NCBI RefSeq assembly: GCF_024813435.1
Contig: NZ_JANAEZ010000002.1
Span: 744,001 to 808,000, forward strand
Reading direction: 5' to 3'
From: Cognataquiflexum gelatinilyticum
GTDB taxonomy: Bacteria > Bacteroidota > Bacteroidia > Cytophagales > Cyclobacteriaceae
Length of the DNA stretch: 64,000 nt
The notes under the pieces were generated by a model. That model was given only the letters and a program-made list of their open reading frames with translations. It ran no database searches and had not been told where the DNA came from. Positions 9,766 through 18,637 of the stretch are shown here, piece by piece (position 1 is the stretch's first letter; each line of letters opens with the position of its first letter). The translations under genes and the position numbers were made by a program.

Positions 9766-10728
9766 ATGAAAAAATTATCCTTTGTATTTTTCTTTATGCT
9801 GTTGTTTTCCCAATACTTGGTGGGTCAGCAGGTGCCGCAGTTTAGCCAATACATGTTTAATCCACTATTTATCAATCCTGCCTATACAGGTTATAAAGAG
9901 CAGCTTTATGTTCAAACCTACTACCGCAAGCAGTGGTCTGGAGTGGACGGAAGTCCTGAGACATTTGCGATCGGAGCGGATGGATACTTGCCGGAATCGA
10001 GAATCGGAGTAGGGCTAGTTGGCATTAGCGATAAGATCGGTGCGCAGCGTACCAATGCTGTCTATGGCAATATTGCCTATCACCTTCACATTGCACAGTC
10101 GAGCTACCTGAGTTTTGGAATCGGGGTCGGTTATATAGGTTCTATGATAGATGGGAGCATGCTGTCTACAGGTAATCCCAATGACCCGAGCATTCCTGCT
10201 GTAAAAAACCAAATCTCTTATCCTGATCTGAAGTTGGGAATGTTTTACTACGATGACAGTAAGTTTTTTGGGGTAGCGATTGACAATATGATTACACCGA
10301 TGAATGAATCCGGCACTACTGATATTTTTGTAGAACCAAGGACGCATTTATACCTCTCAGGTGGTGGTTTAGTAGAATTATCTCCTGATATTGCATTGCG
10401 CCCAACATTCATGATGATTGAAGATTTTAACGCTCCTTCTAGACTTGACTTGACCGCCTCCATGGTTTACAAAGAGAAATTCTGGTTTGGTACTACTTAC
10501 AGAACTGCGCTTGATTATGCCAACAGAGCAACGTCTGATAATTTGAAAAAAGGAACAGCCCTAGTATTCCTTTTTGAGTTTTTTGTCAAAAACGGACTCA
10601 GAATCGGTTACGCATATGATCATAATATTACAGGCTTTGATGTCAGGAATTTTTCCACCCACGATATTTCCATCGGGTATATGTTTGCCCCTAACCTCGT
10701 AAGGGTGGTTTCTCCAAGACATTTTTAA
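9766..10728 (+). CDS. PorP/SprF family type IX secretion outer-membrane protein
   Basis: This 320-residue protein has a signal peptide (residues 1-20, ending LVGQQ) and the PorP/SprF hallmark QFSQYMFNPLFINPAYTGYKE near residues 23-43. The remainder is a beta-barrel with repeated Gly/aromatic strands. In Flavobacterium, SprF is needed to export or attach the partner adhesin SprB that is encoded next to it. The same pairing with the DUF11 protein four bases upstream suggests a dedicated role for that substrate. It lies between its substrate gene and the porE-like gene, all on one strand with gaps of 4 and 11 bases. Confidence 0.9.
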   Translation: MKKLSFVFFFMLLFSQYLVGQQVPQFSQYMFNPLFINPAYTGYKEQLYVQTYYRKQWSGVDGSPETFAIGADGYLPESRIGVGLVGISDKIGAQRTNAVYGNIAYHLHIAQSSYLSFGIGVGYIGSMIDGSMLSTGNPNDPSIPAVKNQISYPDLKLGMFYYDDSKFFGVAIDNMITPMNESGTTDIFVEPRTHLYLSGGGLVELSPDIALRPTFMMIEDFNAPSRLDLTASMVYKEKFWFGTTYRTALDYANRATSDNLKKGTALVFLFEFFVKNGLRIGYAYDHNITGFDVRNFSTHDISIGYMFAPNLVRVVSPRHF

Positions 10729-10739
10729 ATAACAATACC

Positions 10740-13112
10740 ATGAACAAAAGATACCTACACCTCCTATTTTTAGCCCCAATCATAATTGGGACATCGTGCT
10801 CTTCGTACAACAGCAGTATCAAAAGAGCAAACCAACAGCTCGAATTGTATAATTTCAAAGATGCGGCCTACGAGTTTAGCCAAGCATGGGAGAAAAAAGA
10901 AGACAATGAAACTGCCCGTGGGCTTGCCTATTCCAACTACAAAATGAGAGATTTTGGAAAAGCTGCTGCATGGTACAGTTACTTGGCTGACAAGGATGAG
11001 CTTACTGCCGAGGATTCTTATCGCTATTCAGAATCACTGATTGCCAATTCCAAGTTTGATGAATCTGCCAAGGTATTGGACAATATGATTTTGAAAAACG
11101 GTGAAATAAGCAAAGATGAAAAGTGGATGATGCTCAGAAAATCTGCAGGAGAAGCCAAAGCCATCTTGAATACGCCTACAAAATTCCAAGTCAAACCATT
11201 GAAGTCTTTGAATACTTCTTTTTCGGAATTTGGTCTAACCATTGACGAAGGCGTGATTTTCTTCAGTTCAGACAGGATATCTGATAAAAAAGCAGGGGTA
11301 GTCATGACTGATAACCTCAAAAACCAAAGGTATGGCTGGACCGGCAATGGCTTCCTTACAGTATATGAAGCCAATTTGAATAAAACCAATGATGACTTGG
11401 AAAACATCACCCTTTCAAAAGTTTTCCAAAATGAAAACCATATCGGACCGGTCCACAAGTCTGGAAGCATGATGTTTTATACCGTGACTGAAGCAGGGAA
11501 TGAAACAAACAAAAGAGAGGGAAGGCGATTTGGAACAACACTTTATCCTGAAATCCTTTATAAAGAAAAGAAGGCTGACGGGACATTTGGCGAAGCCAAA
11601 CCGCTCAATGTCAATTCCTCACTGAAATATGCCGTCGCAGATCCTTTTTGGGATGAAAGCAAAAAACGACTTTATTTTTCTTCTGACATGCCGGGAGGTT
11701 TTGGAGGAAGTGATATTTATTACGTGGATTATTTGGGAAGTGACAAATGGTCCTCACCGGTAAGTCTTGGAAAAGACATCAACACCTTTGGAAATGACAG
11801 GTCTCCATTTATCTATGATGATATCTTTTACTTTTCATCTGAAGGTTTGGGAGGATTGGGAGGATTGGATATTTATAAGTCAAGTATGGTTGGGACTTCA
11901 TTTTCTACTCCCGAAAACCTTGGTGTACCATTCAATTCCAACAAAGATGATTTCTTCTTTTTCAAGGATAGATCCAGAAACGGGCAGGTTTTCCTTACCT
12001 CAGACAGAAATGGCAGCAAGGGACTTGATGATATTTATTTCATAGAGGAATTGAAAGAAGAATTTTTCACAGTGACAGGAGTCGTCAAGGATAAAGAAAC
12101 CGGAGAACCTATTGAAAATACCGTAGTGACCCTCACGGACACCGCTACAGGAGTCAATACCTCAGTGGTAAGTGATGAAAAGGGAGGATTCGCCTTCATC
12201 CTGCCATTGAACAATACCTACACCATCGAGACAATTACCTCAGGATATTTCAATCAGATCAAGGAAGGCTTCTCAACCAAGCCTAACCAAAACAACAAAC
12301 TCGACTTGAATGTCTACTCTGAGAAAGTTTCCTTTGACAAAGGAATCAGGATTTTTGATATCTATTACGATTACAACAGCGCCGATATCAGGTCTGATGC
12401 TTCTGTTGAGCTGAGGAAAATCATTGAGGTGATGCGTGACAACCCGCAATTCAGACTTCAGATGTATTCTCATACTGATTCAAGGGGTAAGGCAGATTAC
12501 AACGAAAAGCTTTCTGAATCGAGAGGTCTTTCAGTTGTCAACTTCTTAAGTTCAGAAGGAATTGCTTCCCGAAGGGTAAGATCAGTTGGAATGGGAGAAT
12601 CCAAACTTGTCAATGACTGTGTAGATGTGGTGGAATGTTCTGAAGAAGAGCATCAAAGGAACAGAAGGACGGAATTTGTCATCATGAACCTTGCTTCATT
12701 TGAAAAAAATCTTCCTTATGAATCTTTTAAATTTGAAGATCCTGATCAGAAAGAAAGAATCGAGACACTGGCTGTGCCTGAATTGCAGGCTGTACCGGTC
12801 AATGTTGAAATAGTAGTTTCTGAAGAAGAGATAGAAGTAGACCCTGCCATAGAAGGCGCTTATACAGTGGCTCCATCAAACAATTACAACCACTACATCA
12901 TCATCGAAAGCTGGCAGACCGAATACATGGCAAGCTTGAGGGCTAAGGAACTTTCCGGTACCTACAAAGTCAACGTGATACCTCCTACAGACGGAACCTC
13001 CAATTTCAGGCTTTCAGTAGCAGTGTATCCAAGCATGGAAGAAGCTGCAAAAAATATTAACAGGTTCAGAAGAGAATTCAATGACGAAACGATTTGGATA
13101 TTGGCTTATTGA
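10740..13112 (+). CDS. PorE-like OmpA-family lipoprotein with TPR, PD40, CRD and SPOR-like parts
   Basis: This is a lipoprotein of 790 residues with lipobox IIIGTSC and acylated Cys at 20. Domains in order: TPR-like helices (about 25-140), a PD40/WD40-like beta-propeller (about 150-430, with SSDRISD, YFSSDMPGGFGGSDIY and TSDRNGSKGLDDIY), a carboxypeptidase-regulatory-like domain (about 440-525), an OmpA C-terminal peptidoglycan-binding domain (about 535-660, with YSHTDSRGKADYNEKLSESR), and a last segment of about 75 residues that looks like a SPOR domain (HYIIIESWQ, then VAVYPSMEEAAKNINRFR). The first four match the PorE type of T9SS component that ties the machinery to peptidoglycan. It probably anchors export of the upstream DUF11 protein. 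Confidence 0.88.
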   Translation: MNKRYLHLLFLAPIIIGTSCSSYNSSIKRANQQLELYNFKDAAYEFSQAWEKKEDNETARGLAYSNYKMRDFGKAAAWYSYLADKDELTAEDSYRYSESLIANSKFDESAKVLDNMILKNGEISKDEKWMMLRKSAGEAKAILNTPTKFQVKPLKSLNTSFSEFGLTIDEGVIFFSSDRISDKKAGVVMTDNLKNQRYGWTGNGFLTVYEANLNKTNDDLENITLSKVFQNENHIGPVHKSGSMMFYTVTEAGNETNKREGRRFGTTLYPEILYKEKKADGTFGEAKPLNVNSSLKYAVADPFWDESKKRLYFSSDMPGGFGGSDIYYVDYLGSDKWSSPVSLGKDINTFGNDRSPFIYDDIFYFSSEGLGGLGGLDIYKSSMVGTSFSTPENLGVPFNSNKDDFFFFKDRSRNGQVFLTSDRNGSKGLDDIYFIEELKEEFFTVTGVVKDKETGEPIENTVVTLTDTATGVNTSVVSDEKGGFAFILPLNNTYTIETITSGYFNQIKEGFSTKPNQNNKLDLNVYSEKVSFDKGIRIFDIYYDYNSADIRSDASVELRKIIEVMRDNPQFRLQMYSHTDSRGKADYNEKLSESRGLSVVNFLSSEGIASRRVRSVGMGESKLVNDCVDVVECSEEEHQRNRRTEFVIMNLASFEKNLPYESFKFEDPDQKERIETLAVPELQAVPVNVEIVVSEEEIEVDPAIEGAYTVAPSNNYNHYIIIESWQTEYMASLRAKELSGTYKVNVIPPTDGTSNFRLSVAVYPSMEEAAKNINRFRREFNDETIWILAY

Positions 13113-13154
13113 TGGGGAAATAATTCCAACTTAAGCTTTATCTAAAAAACAAAT

Positions 13155-13218
13155 TCCCGCAGTTCATGAATCGTAAAAGGCAAAACCTGTTGGGATTCGG
13201 AAACTGCGGGATTTTTTT
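13155..13218 (+). terminator. Terminator after the T9SS operon
   Basis: Inverted arms TCCCGCAGTT (13155-13164) and AACTGCGGGA (13202-13211) are followed by seven T residues. The loop of 37 bases is long but the 10-bp stem is perfect. It lies 42 bases after the operon's last stop. Confidence 0.6.
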
Positions 13219-13301
13219 ATTGGAAGGTTTGGAAATGAATGAGAGATAGATGAAATGTAGGTTTATTACTCACAGCCATCTCCTCAATAATGGTATAGTT
13301 G

Positions 13302-14441
13302 TTATAATGTTCTCTTTATCAAATTATAAGGGATATGTTGTGGGATTATGTTTAACCTTCTCATTGCATAAACGCCCAGATTCATTGTATAATTATTTTT
13401 ATCGATTGATTGAATTACTAAGCACTTTTCTTGAAAATTGCCAAATTCATTCCCATCTAGATTTGAACCTAGAATAACCTTTCCGTCAATTATGTGAATA
13501 TCATCTTTTAAGTCTTCAACTGATTTTAGATTCTCATTTATGGCACAAACAATCTTTCCATTTGGATAACAGGCAACTTCAAATAAGAAGTACTCGCCAA
13601 TTTTATCTTCAATGTCCGAAATAATAGTTTTGTTTGAATTTTTGGTTGAAACTTTGGAAATAATCTTTGTTTTCTGTTGCCAAATGGATATGTTCAGTTC
13701 ATCATTCTTTCTGTGCCCATATGACATAATTAAATTTCTATTTGAGTTGTTTTTAACCATTATTTCAATGCAAAAGTGTATTCCTTTATTTTTTTTTGCT
13801 CTTATTGGAAACTGCATATAAGCTTTATCAAATAATATTCCATCAAGAATTTTTCCTTGATCAACTATAATAGCTTGATAGTTAACATTTGGTGAATGAC
13901 CATTATTATCTCCAACAGATAGACTATATAATTCATCGTAAATATCAAGAAGTACTTTTGAAATTGACTTTGTCAAATCAAAGCAAAAATCAGGTTGAAT
14001 GAGAAATAGTTCTTCATAAAGAATCTTTACCTTTTCTTCATTTTTATCTGGAATCATATGAATTCCACCATTGTACCCCAAAGTCATAATAAATTCTTTA
14101 ACCGTGAACTCTTTCCCTTTACTCTTCAAAATATTGCTAGAAAAAAAATCGTCAAGTTTAATTTCACAAATGTCCTTTTTAGAATTTGGATTTATCTTTT
14201 TGTATTCAAATTCTGCTATTTGAATTAGTTGATATTTCTCAAATTCAGCCGAAATAGTTGCTAAACGAATAAAATCGAAACGATTAATTTGGTTAACCCA
14301 CGGATTTGGCTGATCCAAATACATAATCCGATAGAATAGGGGCAAACTATTAAACAGCCTATCTGACTCATTCTCAAAGTCACTCTTAAAATGGAGATAA
14401 TGATTAATCCCGCGGGTTTTTCTATTGAGGTCTTTTTTCAT
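13302..14441 (-). CDS. AT-rich hypothetical protein, possible lectin-like C-terminus
   Basis: This is a protein of 379 residues with no signal peptide or membrane segment. It is Lys/Asn/Ile-rich and clearly more AT-rich than flanking genes, which suggests recent transfer. The N-terminal half is mainly helical (a Tyr/Phe-rich start, then KYQLIQIAEFEYKKI). Residues about 190-360 alternate beta-strands (IHFCIEIMVKNNSNRNLIMSYG, then YFLFEVACYPNGKIVCAINEN and IIDGKVILGSNLDGN) in a way that resembles a concanavalin/LamG-like sandwich. That comparison is only structural impression; I do not recognise the family. It has no operon partner and converges on the T9SS operon. Confidence 0.6.
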   Translation of the reverse strand: MKKDLNRKTRGINHYLHFKSDFENESDRLFNSLPLFYRIMYLDQPNPWVNQINRFDFIRLATISAEFEKYQLIQIAEFEYKKINPNSKKDICEIKLDDFFSSNILKSKGKEFTVKEFIMTLGYNGGIHMIPDKNEEKVKILYEELFLIQPDFCFDLTKSISKVLLDIYDELYSLSVGDNNGHSPNVNYQAIIVDQGKILDGILFDKAYMQFPIRAKKNKGIHFCIEIMVKNNSNRNLIMSYGHRKNDELNISIWQQKTKIISKVSTKNSNKTIISDIEDKIGEYFLFEVACYPNGKIVCAINENLKSVEDLKDDIHIIDGKVILGSNLDGNEFGNFQEKCLVIQSIDKNNYTMNLGVYAMRRLNIIPQHIPYNLIKRTL

Positions 14442-14646
14442 TTAATTATGTGCCCTACGGATTGCTTGGCCTATTATTGCAACCCTTGCAGATATATCTG
14501 AATTAACTAAACATAAAACTAATATTCTAAATATCCAATCCGTCCATTTGACTTTTTTTGGAAGAAAACTTCTGAGTGATATAGAAATGAAAAAACCCGG
14601 TTTTGAAGGCACATTTGGTGAAGAAGTCTAATCGCAGTTTTTATTG

Positions 14647-14677
14647 GAAAAGTAAAAGCCGGGCATTTACCCGGCTT
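14647..14677 (-). terminator. Terminator of the serine hydrolase gene
   Basis: AAGCCGGG (14656-14663) and CCCGGCTT (14670-14677) form a perfect 8-bp hairpin with a 6-base loop. Read on the minus strand it is followed by TTTTACTTTT. It lies 120 bases beyond the minus-strand serine hydrolase gene. Confidence 0.6.
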
Positions 14678-14761
14678 CCAATTATCCACTTATTATTTTT
14701 CAACTAGACAATCAACATAATAAACAAAACCAACCAAGCTCTAAAGTTCAGAAGAAACATC

Positions 14762-14782
14762 TATGGACTGTGGACCATGGAC
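14762..14782. repeat. Heptamer tandem repeat, left inverted copy
   Basis: Three heptamers (TATGGAC, TGTGGAC, CATGGAC) make a 21-base block whose exact reverse complement lies at 18638-18658. The two blocks bracket the serine hydrolase, a small gene and the GH9 gene. Confidence 0.75.
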
Positions 14783-14796
14783 TGTCAAACTTTCCC

Positions 14797-16095
14797 TCAA
14801 TCATCCACCAAAGTGAAAACCATCTGACGGAATTTCCAGCCTGTTTCCTCGCTGATTTGTTGGGTTTGTTTCATGAGGATGCCGATGATTTTTTCTTCCG
14901 GATCGGCAAAGTATTGGGTGTTGAAATAGCCTCCCCAATCGAATGTTCCCACACTTCCTGCACCTCCTTCGGCGATTCCTTTTTCATTGACCACACCAAA
15001 AGCCAACCCGTAATGCTTCCCGCCGCCCCAAAGATTCCCGGTCTGATTTTGCATCATGGTTTCGATGGTAGTTCGGCTAAGGATTCTGACACCGTTGAGT
15101 TCGCCGCCATTGAGGTACATCTGAAGGAAAGTGGCGTAATCTTTTGCCGTGCTGGAAAGTCCGGCCCCTCCTGAGAAGAATCTTTTTGCACCTGTTATGG
15201 GGTAATTTGGATCATAGAAAGTGGTCGGAAAACCTTCCCATTTGCCATTTGCTTTACGGTGGATGGTAACCAATCTTGAGGATTTTGCCTCAGGAAGGTA
15301 AAACCAGGTATCCTGCATCCCCAAAGGCTCAAATAAGCGCTCTCTCAAAAACTGATCGAATGGCTTGCCCGAAACGATTTCTACCAAATATCCCAATACA
15401 TCCAATCCTTCTGAGTAGGTATATTTCTCACCGGGATGATGGTGGAGTGGCAGTTTGGCCAACTTCTTTACATTATCCCCGATGCTGATATTTTCGGTAG
15501 TGTAGAGGTCGATGATTCCGGCTTTGTTGTAGATCATCCGCATCCTTTCGTCTCCATCGATCACGCCATATCCCAAACCTGAAGTATGTGTCAGCAGATG
15601 GCGGATGGTGATTTCCTTATTGGCAGCAACAGCCGTGTAGGTAGTATCGCCATAGCGGAAATTCTGCAAAACCTGCGGGTTTTTGAATTCAGGGATAAAT
15701 TTCGATATCGGATCGTCCAACCTGAATTTCCCTTCTTCCCACAGCATCATGACCGCGGTGGAAGTGATGGCTTTTGTCTGCGAAGCAATCCTAAAAATCG
15801 CATCTTTTTGCATGGCTTTGCCGGATTCCACATCTGCAAAGCCTTTGGCAGAATGGTACACGATTTTACCGTTGCGGACGATGAGCGCTACCAAACCAGG
15901 CAATTCTTCATTTTTGATGGACTCCTCCAACATGGCATCCAATTTCTTTAAGCGCTCGGTAGAAATCCCCGCACTTTGGGCTGCAGCCTCAGATAAGGGT
16001 GGAGATTTTTTGATGGAAGTGGTTTGAGCCAATAAGCTTGAACTGACCAAAAAGCAGAGAAAGAAGAATAAGATTGATCTTGGGTTGATGTTCAT
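14797..16095 (-). CDS. Secreted serine hydrolase of the beta-lactamase/esterase (class C, PF00144) family
   Basis: This 432-residue protein has a signal peptide (residues 1-24, ending LLAQ). The SxxK motif is SQTK (Ser105, Lys108), giving the nucleophile and base. The second motif, normally YxN, reads YSE (227-229). The third-motif region contains GTFDWGGYFNT near residue 390, like the WGG form in EstB-type esterases and not the KTG of true beta-lactamases. Function is therefore more likely periplasmic esterase or peptidase than antibiotic resistance. It is monocistronic with its own terminator, and lies between the inverted heptamer repeats with the GH9 gene. Confidence 0.85.
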   Translation of the reverse strand: MNINPRSILFFFLCFLVSSSLLAQTTSIKKSPPLSEAAAQSAGISTERLKKLDAMLEESIKNEELPGLVALIVRNGKIVYHSAKGFADVESGKAMQKDAIFRIASQTKAITSTAVMMLWEEGKFRLDDPISKFIPEFKNPQVLQNFRYGDTTYTAVAANKEITIRHLLTHTSGLGYGVIDGDERMRMIYNKAGIIDLYTTENISIGDNVKKLAKLPLHHHPGEKYTYSEGLDVLGYLVEIVSGKPFDQFLRERLFEPLGMQDTWFYLPEAKSSRLVTIHRKANGKWEGFPTTFYDPNYPITGAKRFFSGGAGLSSTAKDYATFLQMYLNGGELNGVRILSRTTIETMMQNQTGNLWGGGKHYGLAFGVVNEKGIAEGGAGSVGTFDWGGYFNTQYFADPEEKIIGILMKQTQQISEETGWKFRQMVFTLVDD

Positions 16096-16287
16096 AGGAA
16101 TGGGATTATAAATGGATTTTTAAGATAGTCAAAAAGTCTATTTTTTGCTGTCAATAATATTTGTAGGGTAGTTTATTTATGTTTAAAATTTTCTTTTAAA
16201 GAAGCTCCAATTTTCAAAAAAATATAAATACCAGAATTTAATGCAAATTTCCATTCTTGATGGATCAGGTTGAACAGTCGTCATTTT

Positions 16288-16386
16288 TTATAGCTACTTT
16301 TTTTCTTGACAAAAAAAGTAGCCAAAAAAGTCAAGACGGCGGAATCCTATCCACGCACAAGGCCGGAGCCGGCCCGGTCCGCCGTC
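16288..16386. repeat. Hairpin-rich structured element
   Basis: A 12-bp perfect hairpin (16293-16304 with 16311-16322, GCTAC plus seven T) is followed by a GC-rich palindromic block with arms GACGGCGGA (16335-16343) and TCCGCCGTC (16378-16386) that enclose GGCCGG and CCGGCC. The loop of the first hairpin (TCTTGAC, 16304-16310) can instead pair with GTCAAGA (16330-16336), so two folds exclude each other. It lies in the 417-base gap at 16096-16512, which otherwise shows no gene. It is probably a dispersed REP-like element. Confidence 0.5.
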
Positions 16387-16512
16387 ACTCCTCCCCGCAA
16401 CTAACATACAAGATTTATTTATGGATTAAGGGATCATTGGAATTTGATAACTTTCAATTTTTGAATTGACTGGAAAAAGGGATAGTAAGATTTAATGAAG
16501 GGTAAAATTTTC

Positions 16513-16707
16513 CTATTCTAGGACTTTTAATAATTCTTTTTTCAATACATAATCCCCCTTTTTTTCTTTGACCATCATGTCTAAAAGTGAAATGTCCTCA
16601 TCTTCTTCCAAATCAATCTCGACAGATTCATAGCCAAGTTTTTGAAGTAATTCTTTCAAAAATGCCTTTTCTTTTTCGGTTCCGGGATTAATGACTAAGT
16701 GACTCAT
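16513..16707 (-). CDS. Small acidic antitoxin-like protein, no partner
   Basis: A protein of 64 residues: a short N-terminal strand (SHLVINP), a helix (KEKAFLKELLQKLG), an acidic linker (EIDLEEDEDIS) and a C-terminal basic helix (KKELLKVLE). This outline is common in Bacteroidota antitoxin-like proteins encoded before RelE/ParE- or PIN-type toxins. No toxin gene is adjacent on either side, so it is an orphan or a stand-alone regulator. The function is not recognised from a specific motif. Confidence 0.5.
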   Translation of the reverse strand: MSHLVINPGTEKEKAFLKELLQKLGYESVEIDLEEDEDISLLDMMVKEKKGDYVLKKELLKVLE

Positions 16708-16851
16708 GGTTTTTATAAATCTAAAATGGAAATGAACATCAATTTAATACCGATAAGCAAATAACAAAACTATTCAGTTCCAATTTTGCTATTTTCAATC
16801 TTGAATCCACTTGAAAATCTCCATTCATCAATTACCCAAAATTGAAAGAGC

Positions 16852-18633
16852 ATGTTGTTAAATTTTAAAATCCTGTCTGTTTTTCTGTTGTTACTGAATA
16901 ATCTCTTTTCCACTGAAGAGACCCACATCCGCATCAACCAACTCGGTTACCTTCCTTCCGATACCAAAGTTGCGGTTGTTTTCAGTAAGAATACTGTCAA
17001 AGAAAACTTCCAACTTATCAACCAAGCCACAGGAAAAGTAGCTTTGGAAATCAAGCCCGAAAGACTCCAAACCAACGAATGGGGAGGTTTCCTGTATTGG
17101 GAAGCGGATTTTTCTCAAGTAACCGAACCCGGTGCCTATTTTCTCCAAGGGAAAAAAAGCAAAACCCAATCCTCGGTTTTTCCGATCGGGGAGGGGACAT
17201 ACACCGGACAACAGGAATCTCTTTTGGAATTTATGAGGCAGCAGCGCTGTGGTTACAATCCTACTTTGGACATGGTCTGCCATGCAAAAGACGGACGGAC
17301 ATTTTTTGGACCAATGGCAGACAGCACCTATGTGGACCTGAGTGGCGGTTGGCACGATGCCGGCGACCAACTCAAATACCTCATCACTTCCAGCTATGCG
17401 ACTGCACACATGCTGATGGCGTATGAATTGTATCCCGACAGGTTTGAGGACATGGTAAATGCCTTGGGTCAATCCGGCCCAAACGGAATCGCGGATGTAT
17501 TGGATGAAGCCAAGTGGGGCCTTGATTGGATTCTCAAAATGCATCCGGCACCTGACCAATTATTCCATCAGATAGCTGACGACCGTGACCACAGGGGTTT
17601 TAAGATTCCAAACCAGGACAACGCGGATTATGGTTGGGGTGCCAATTCTTACCGCGCAGCATACTTTGCAACAGGAAAGCCACAGGGCTTGATGAAGTAC
17701 CAAAGCGAGGCGACCGGAGTGGCCAACCTTGCCGGAAGAAGTGCTGCGGCTTTGGCTTTGGCGTCAAGGATCTGGGAAAAGGATTTGAAAGATCCGGAAT
17801 TTGCCGGGACATGTCGGAAAGCTGCAATTTCACTCTACCAAATGGGCAGGAATCAGGAAGGCTACCAGCAGGGTAATTCCTACGGTGCGCCATATCGATA
17901 CAATGAAGAGACTTGGGCGGATGACATGGAGTGGGCTGCCGCTGAATTGTATAAAACCACCAAGGACAAAAACTACCTGGAGCAAGCCAAGAAATATGCA
18001 ATACTGAGCAATACAGCTGACAGTTGGACCGTCAAAGACTCTGCTTCCCATTACCAGTTGTATCCATTTATCAACATAGGACATTTTTCACTTCATGGCG
18101 TTGTGGATGCTGATTTCCAAAAAACCTTGGAAGGATATTACCTTGACGGAATCAAATATACCCTGAAGCGGGCGCAGCAAAACCCCTTTCATGTGGGAGT
18201 TCCTTTCATTTGGTGCAGCAATAATCTCTTGACAAGCTTGGCAACTCAGGTGATTTTGTATGAGAAAATGAGCGGGGACAAACAGTTTGAACCCTTTTTG
18301 AAAGCCCAACGGGATTGGCTTTTTGGTAGAAATCCATGGGGAACATCCATGTTTACCAAAATGCCTGAAGGAGGAGAATATCCGGTCGAGGTGCATACAG
18401 CGCCTTATGTGTTGTTGGATATGCAGGTGCCCGGAGGATTGGTGGATGGACCGGTCTATACTTCGATTTACAACAATCTACTTGGTTTGCGGCTTTTGAA
18501 ACCGGATGTTTTTGCCCAATTCCAAAATGAACATGTCGTCTACCATGACGATGTGGGCGATTACAGCACCAACGAACCCACCATGGACGGCACCGCCGGG
18601 TCGATTTTGATGATGACGCATTTTAGTAGGTGA
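16852..18633 (+). CDS. Glycoside hydrolase family 9 endoglucanase
   Basis: This 593-residue secreted enzyme has a signal peptide (about 1-20), an N-terminal CelD-type Ig-like domain (about 24-112, starting IRINQLGYLP) and a GH9 (alpha/alpha)6 catalytic domain (about 118-593). GGWHDAGD gives catalytic Asp169 and Asp172. The C-terminal DYSTNEPTMDGTAG supplies the acid Glu at 575, and FGRNPWG precedes it. It should cleave internal beta-1,4-glucan bonds by inversion. There is no T9SS sorting domain and no carbohydrate-binding module, so it probably works in the periplasm or is freely released. It is monocistronic, ending five bases before the right heptamer repeat. A GH9 exo-glucosidase-like activity on oligosaccharides is possible. 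Confidence 0.9.
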   Translation: MLLNFKILSVFLLLLNNLFSTEETHIRINQLGYLPSDTKVAVVFSKNTVKENFQLINQATGKVALEIKPERLQTNEWGGFLYWEADFSQVTEPGAYFLQGKKSKTQSSVFPIGEGTYTGQQESLLEFMRQQRCGYNPTLDMVCHAKDGRTFFGPMADSTYVDLSGGWHDAGDQLKYLITSSYATAHMLMAYELYPDRFEDMVNALGQSGPNGIADVLDEAKWGLDWILKMHPAPDQLFHQIADDRDHRGFKIPNQDNADYGWGANSYRAAYFATGKPQGLMKYQSEATGVANLAGRSAAALALASRIWEKDLKDPEFAGTCRKAAISLYQMGRNQEGYQQGNSYGAPYRYNEETWADDMEWAAAELYKTTKDKNYLEQAKKYAILSNTADSWTVKDSASHYQLYPFINIGHFSLHGVVDADFQKTLEGYYLDGIKYTLKRAQQNPFHVGVPFIWCSNNLLTSLATQVILYEKMSGDKQFEPFLKAQRDWLFGRNPWGTSMFTKMPEGGEYPVEVHTAPYVLLDMQVPGGLVDGPVYTSIYNNLLGLRLLKPDVFAQFQNEHVVYHDDVGDYSTNEPTMDGTAGSILMMTHFSR

Positions 18634-18637
18634 AAAA

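Larger units (their letters stand above)
14442..14796. other. Intergenic region with terminator and heptamer repeat
   Basis: 355 bases between the AT-rich gene and the serine hydrolase gene. It holds a GC-rich hairpin at 14656-14677 and the first copy of an inverted heptamer repeat at 14762-14782. The rest shows no gene. Confidence 0.5.

Noticed and set aside
14797..16095. Beta-lactam resistance gene
   Set aside because: The motif set (SxxK, YSE, WGG) fits esterase or peptidase-like members and not class C beta-lactamases.
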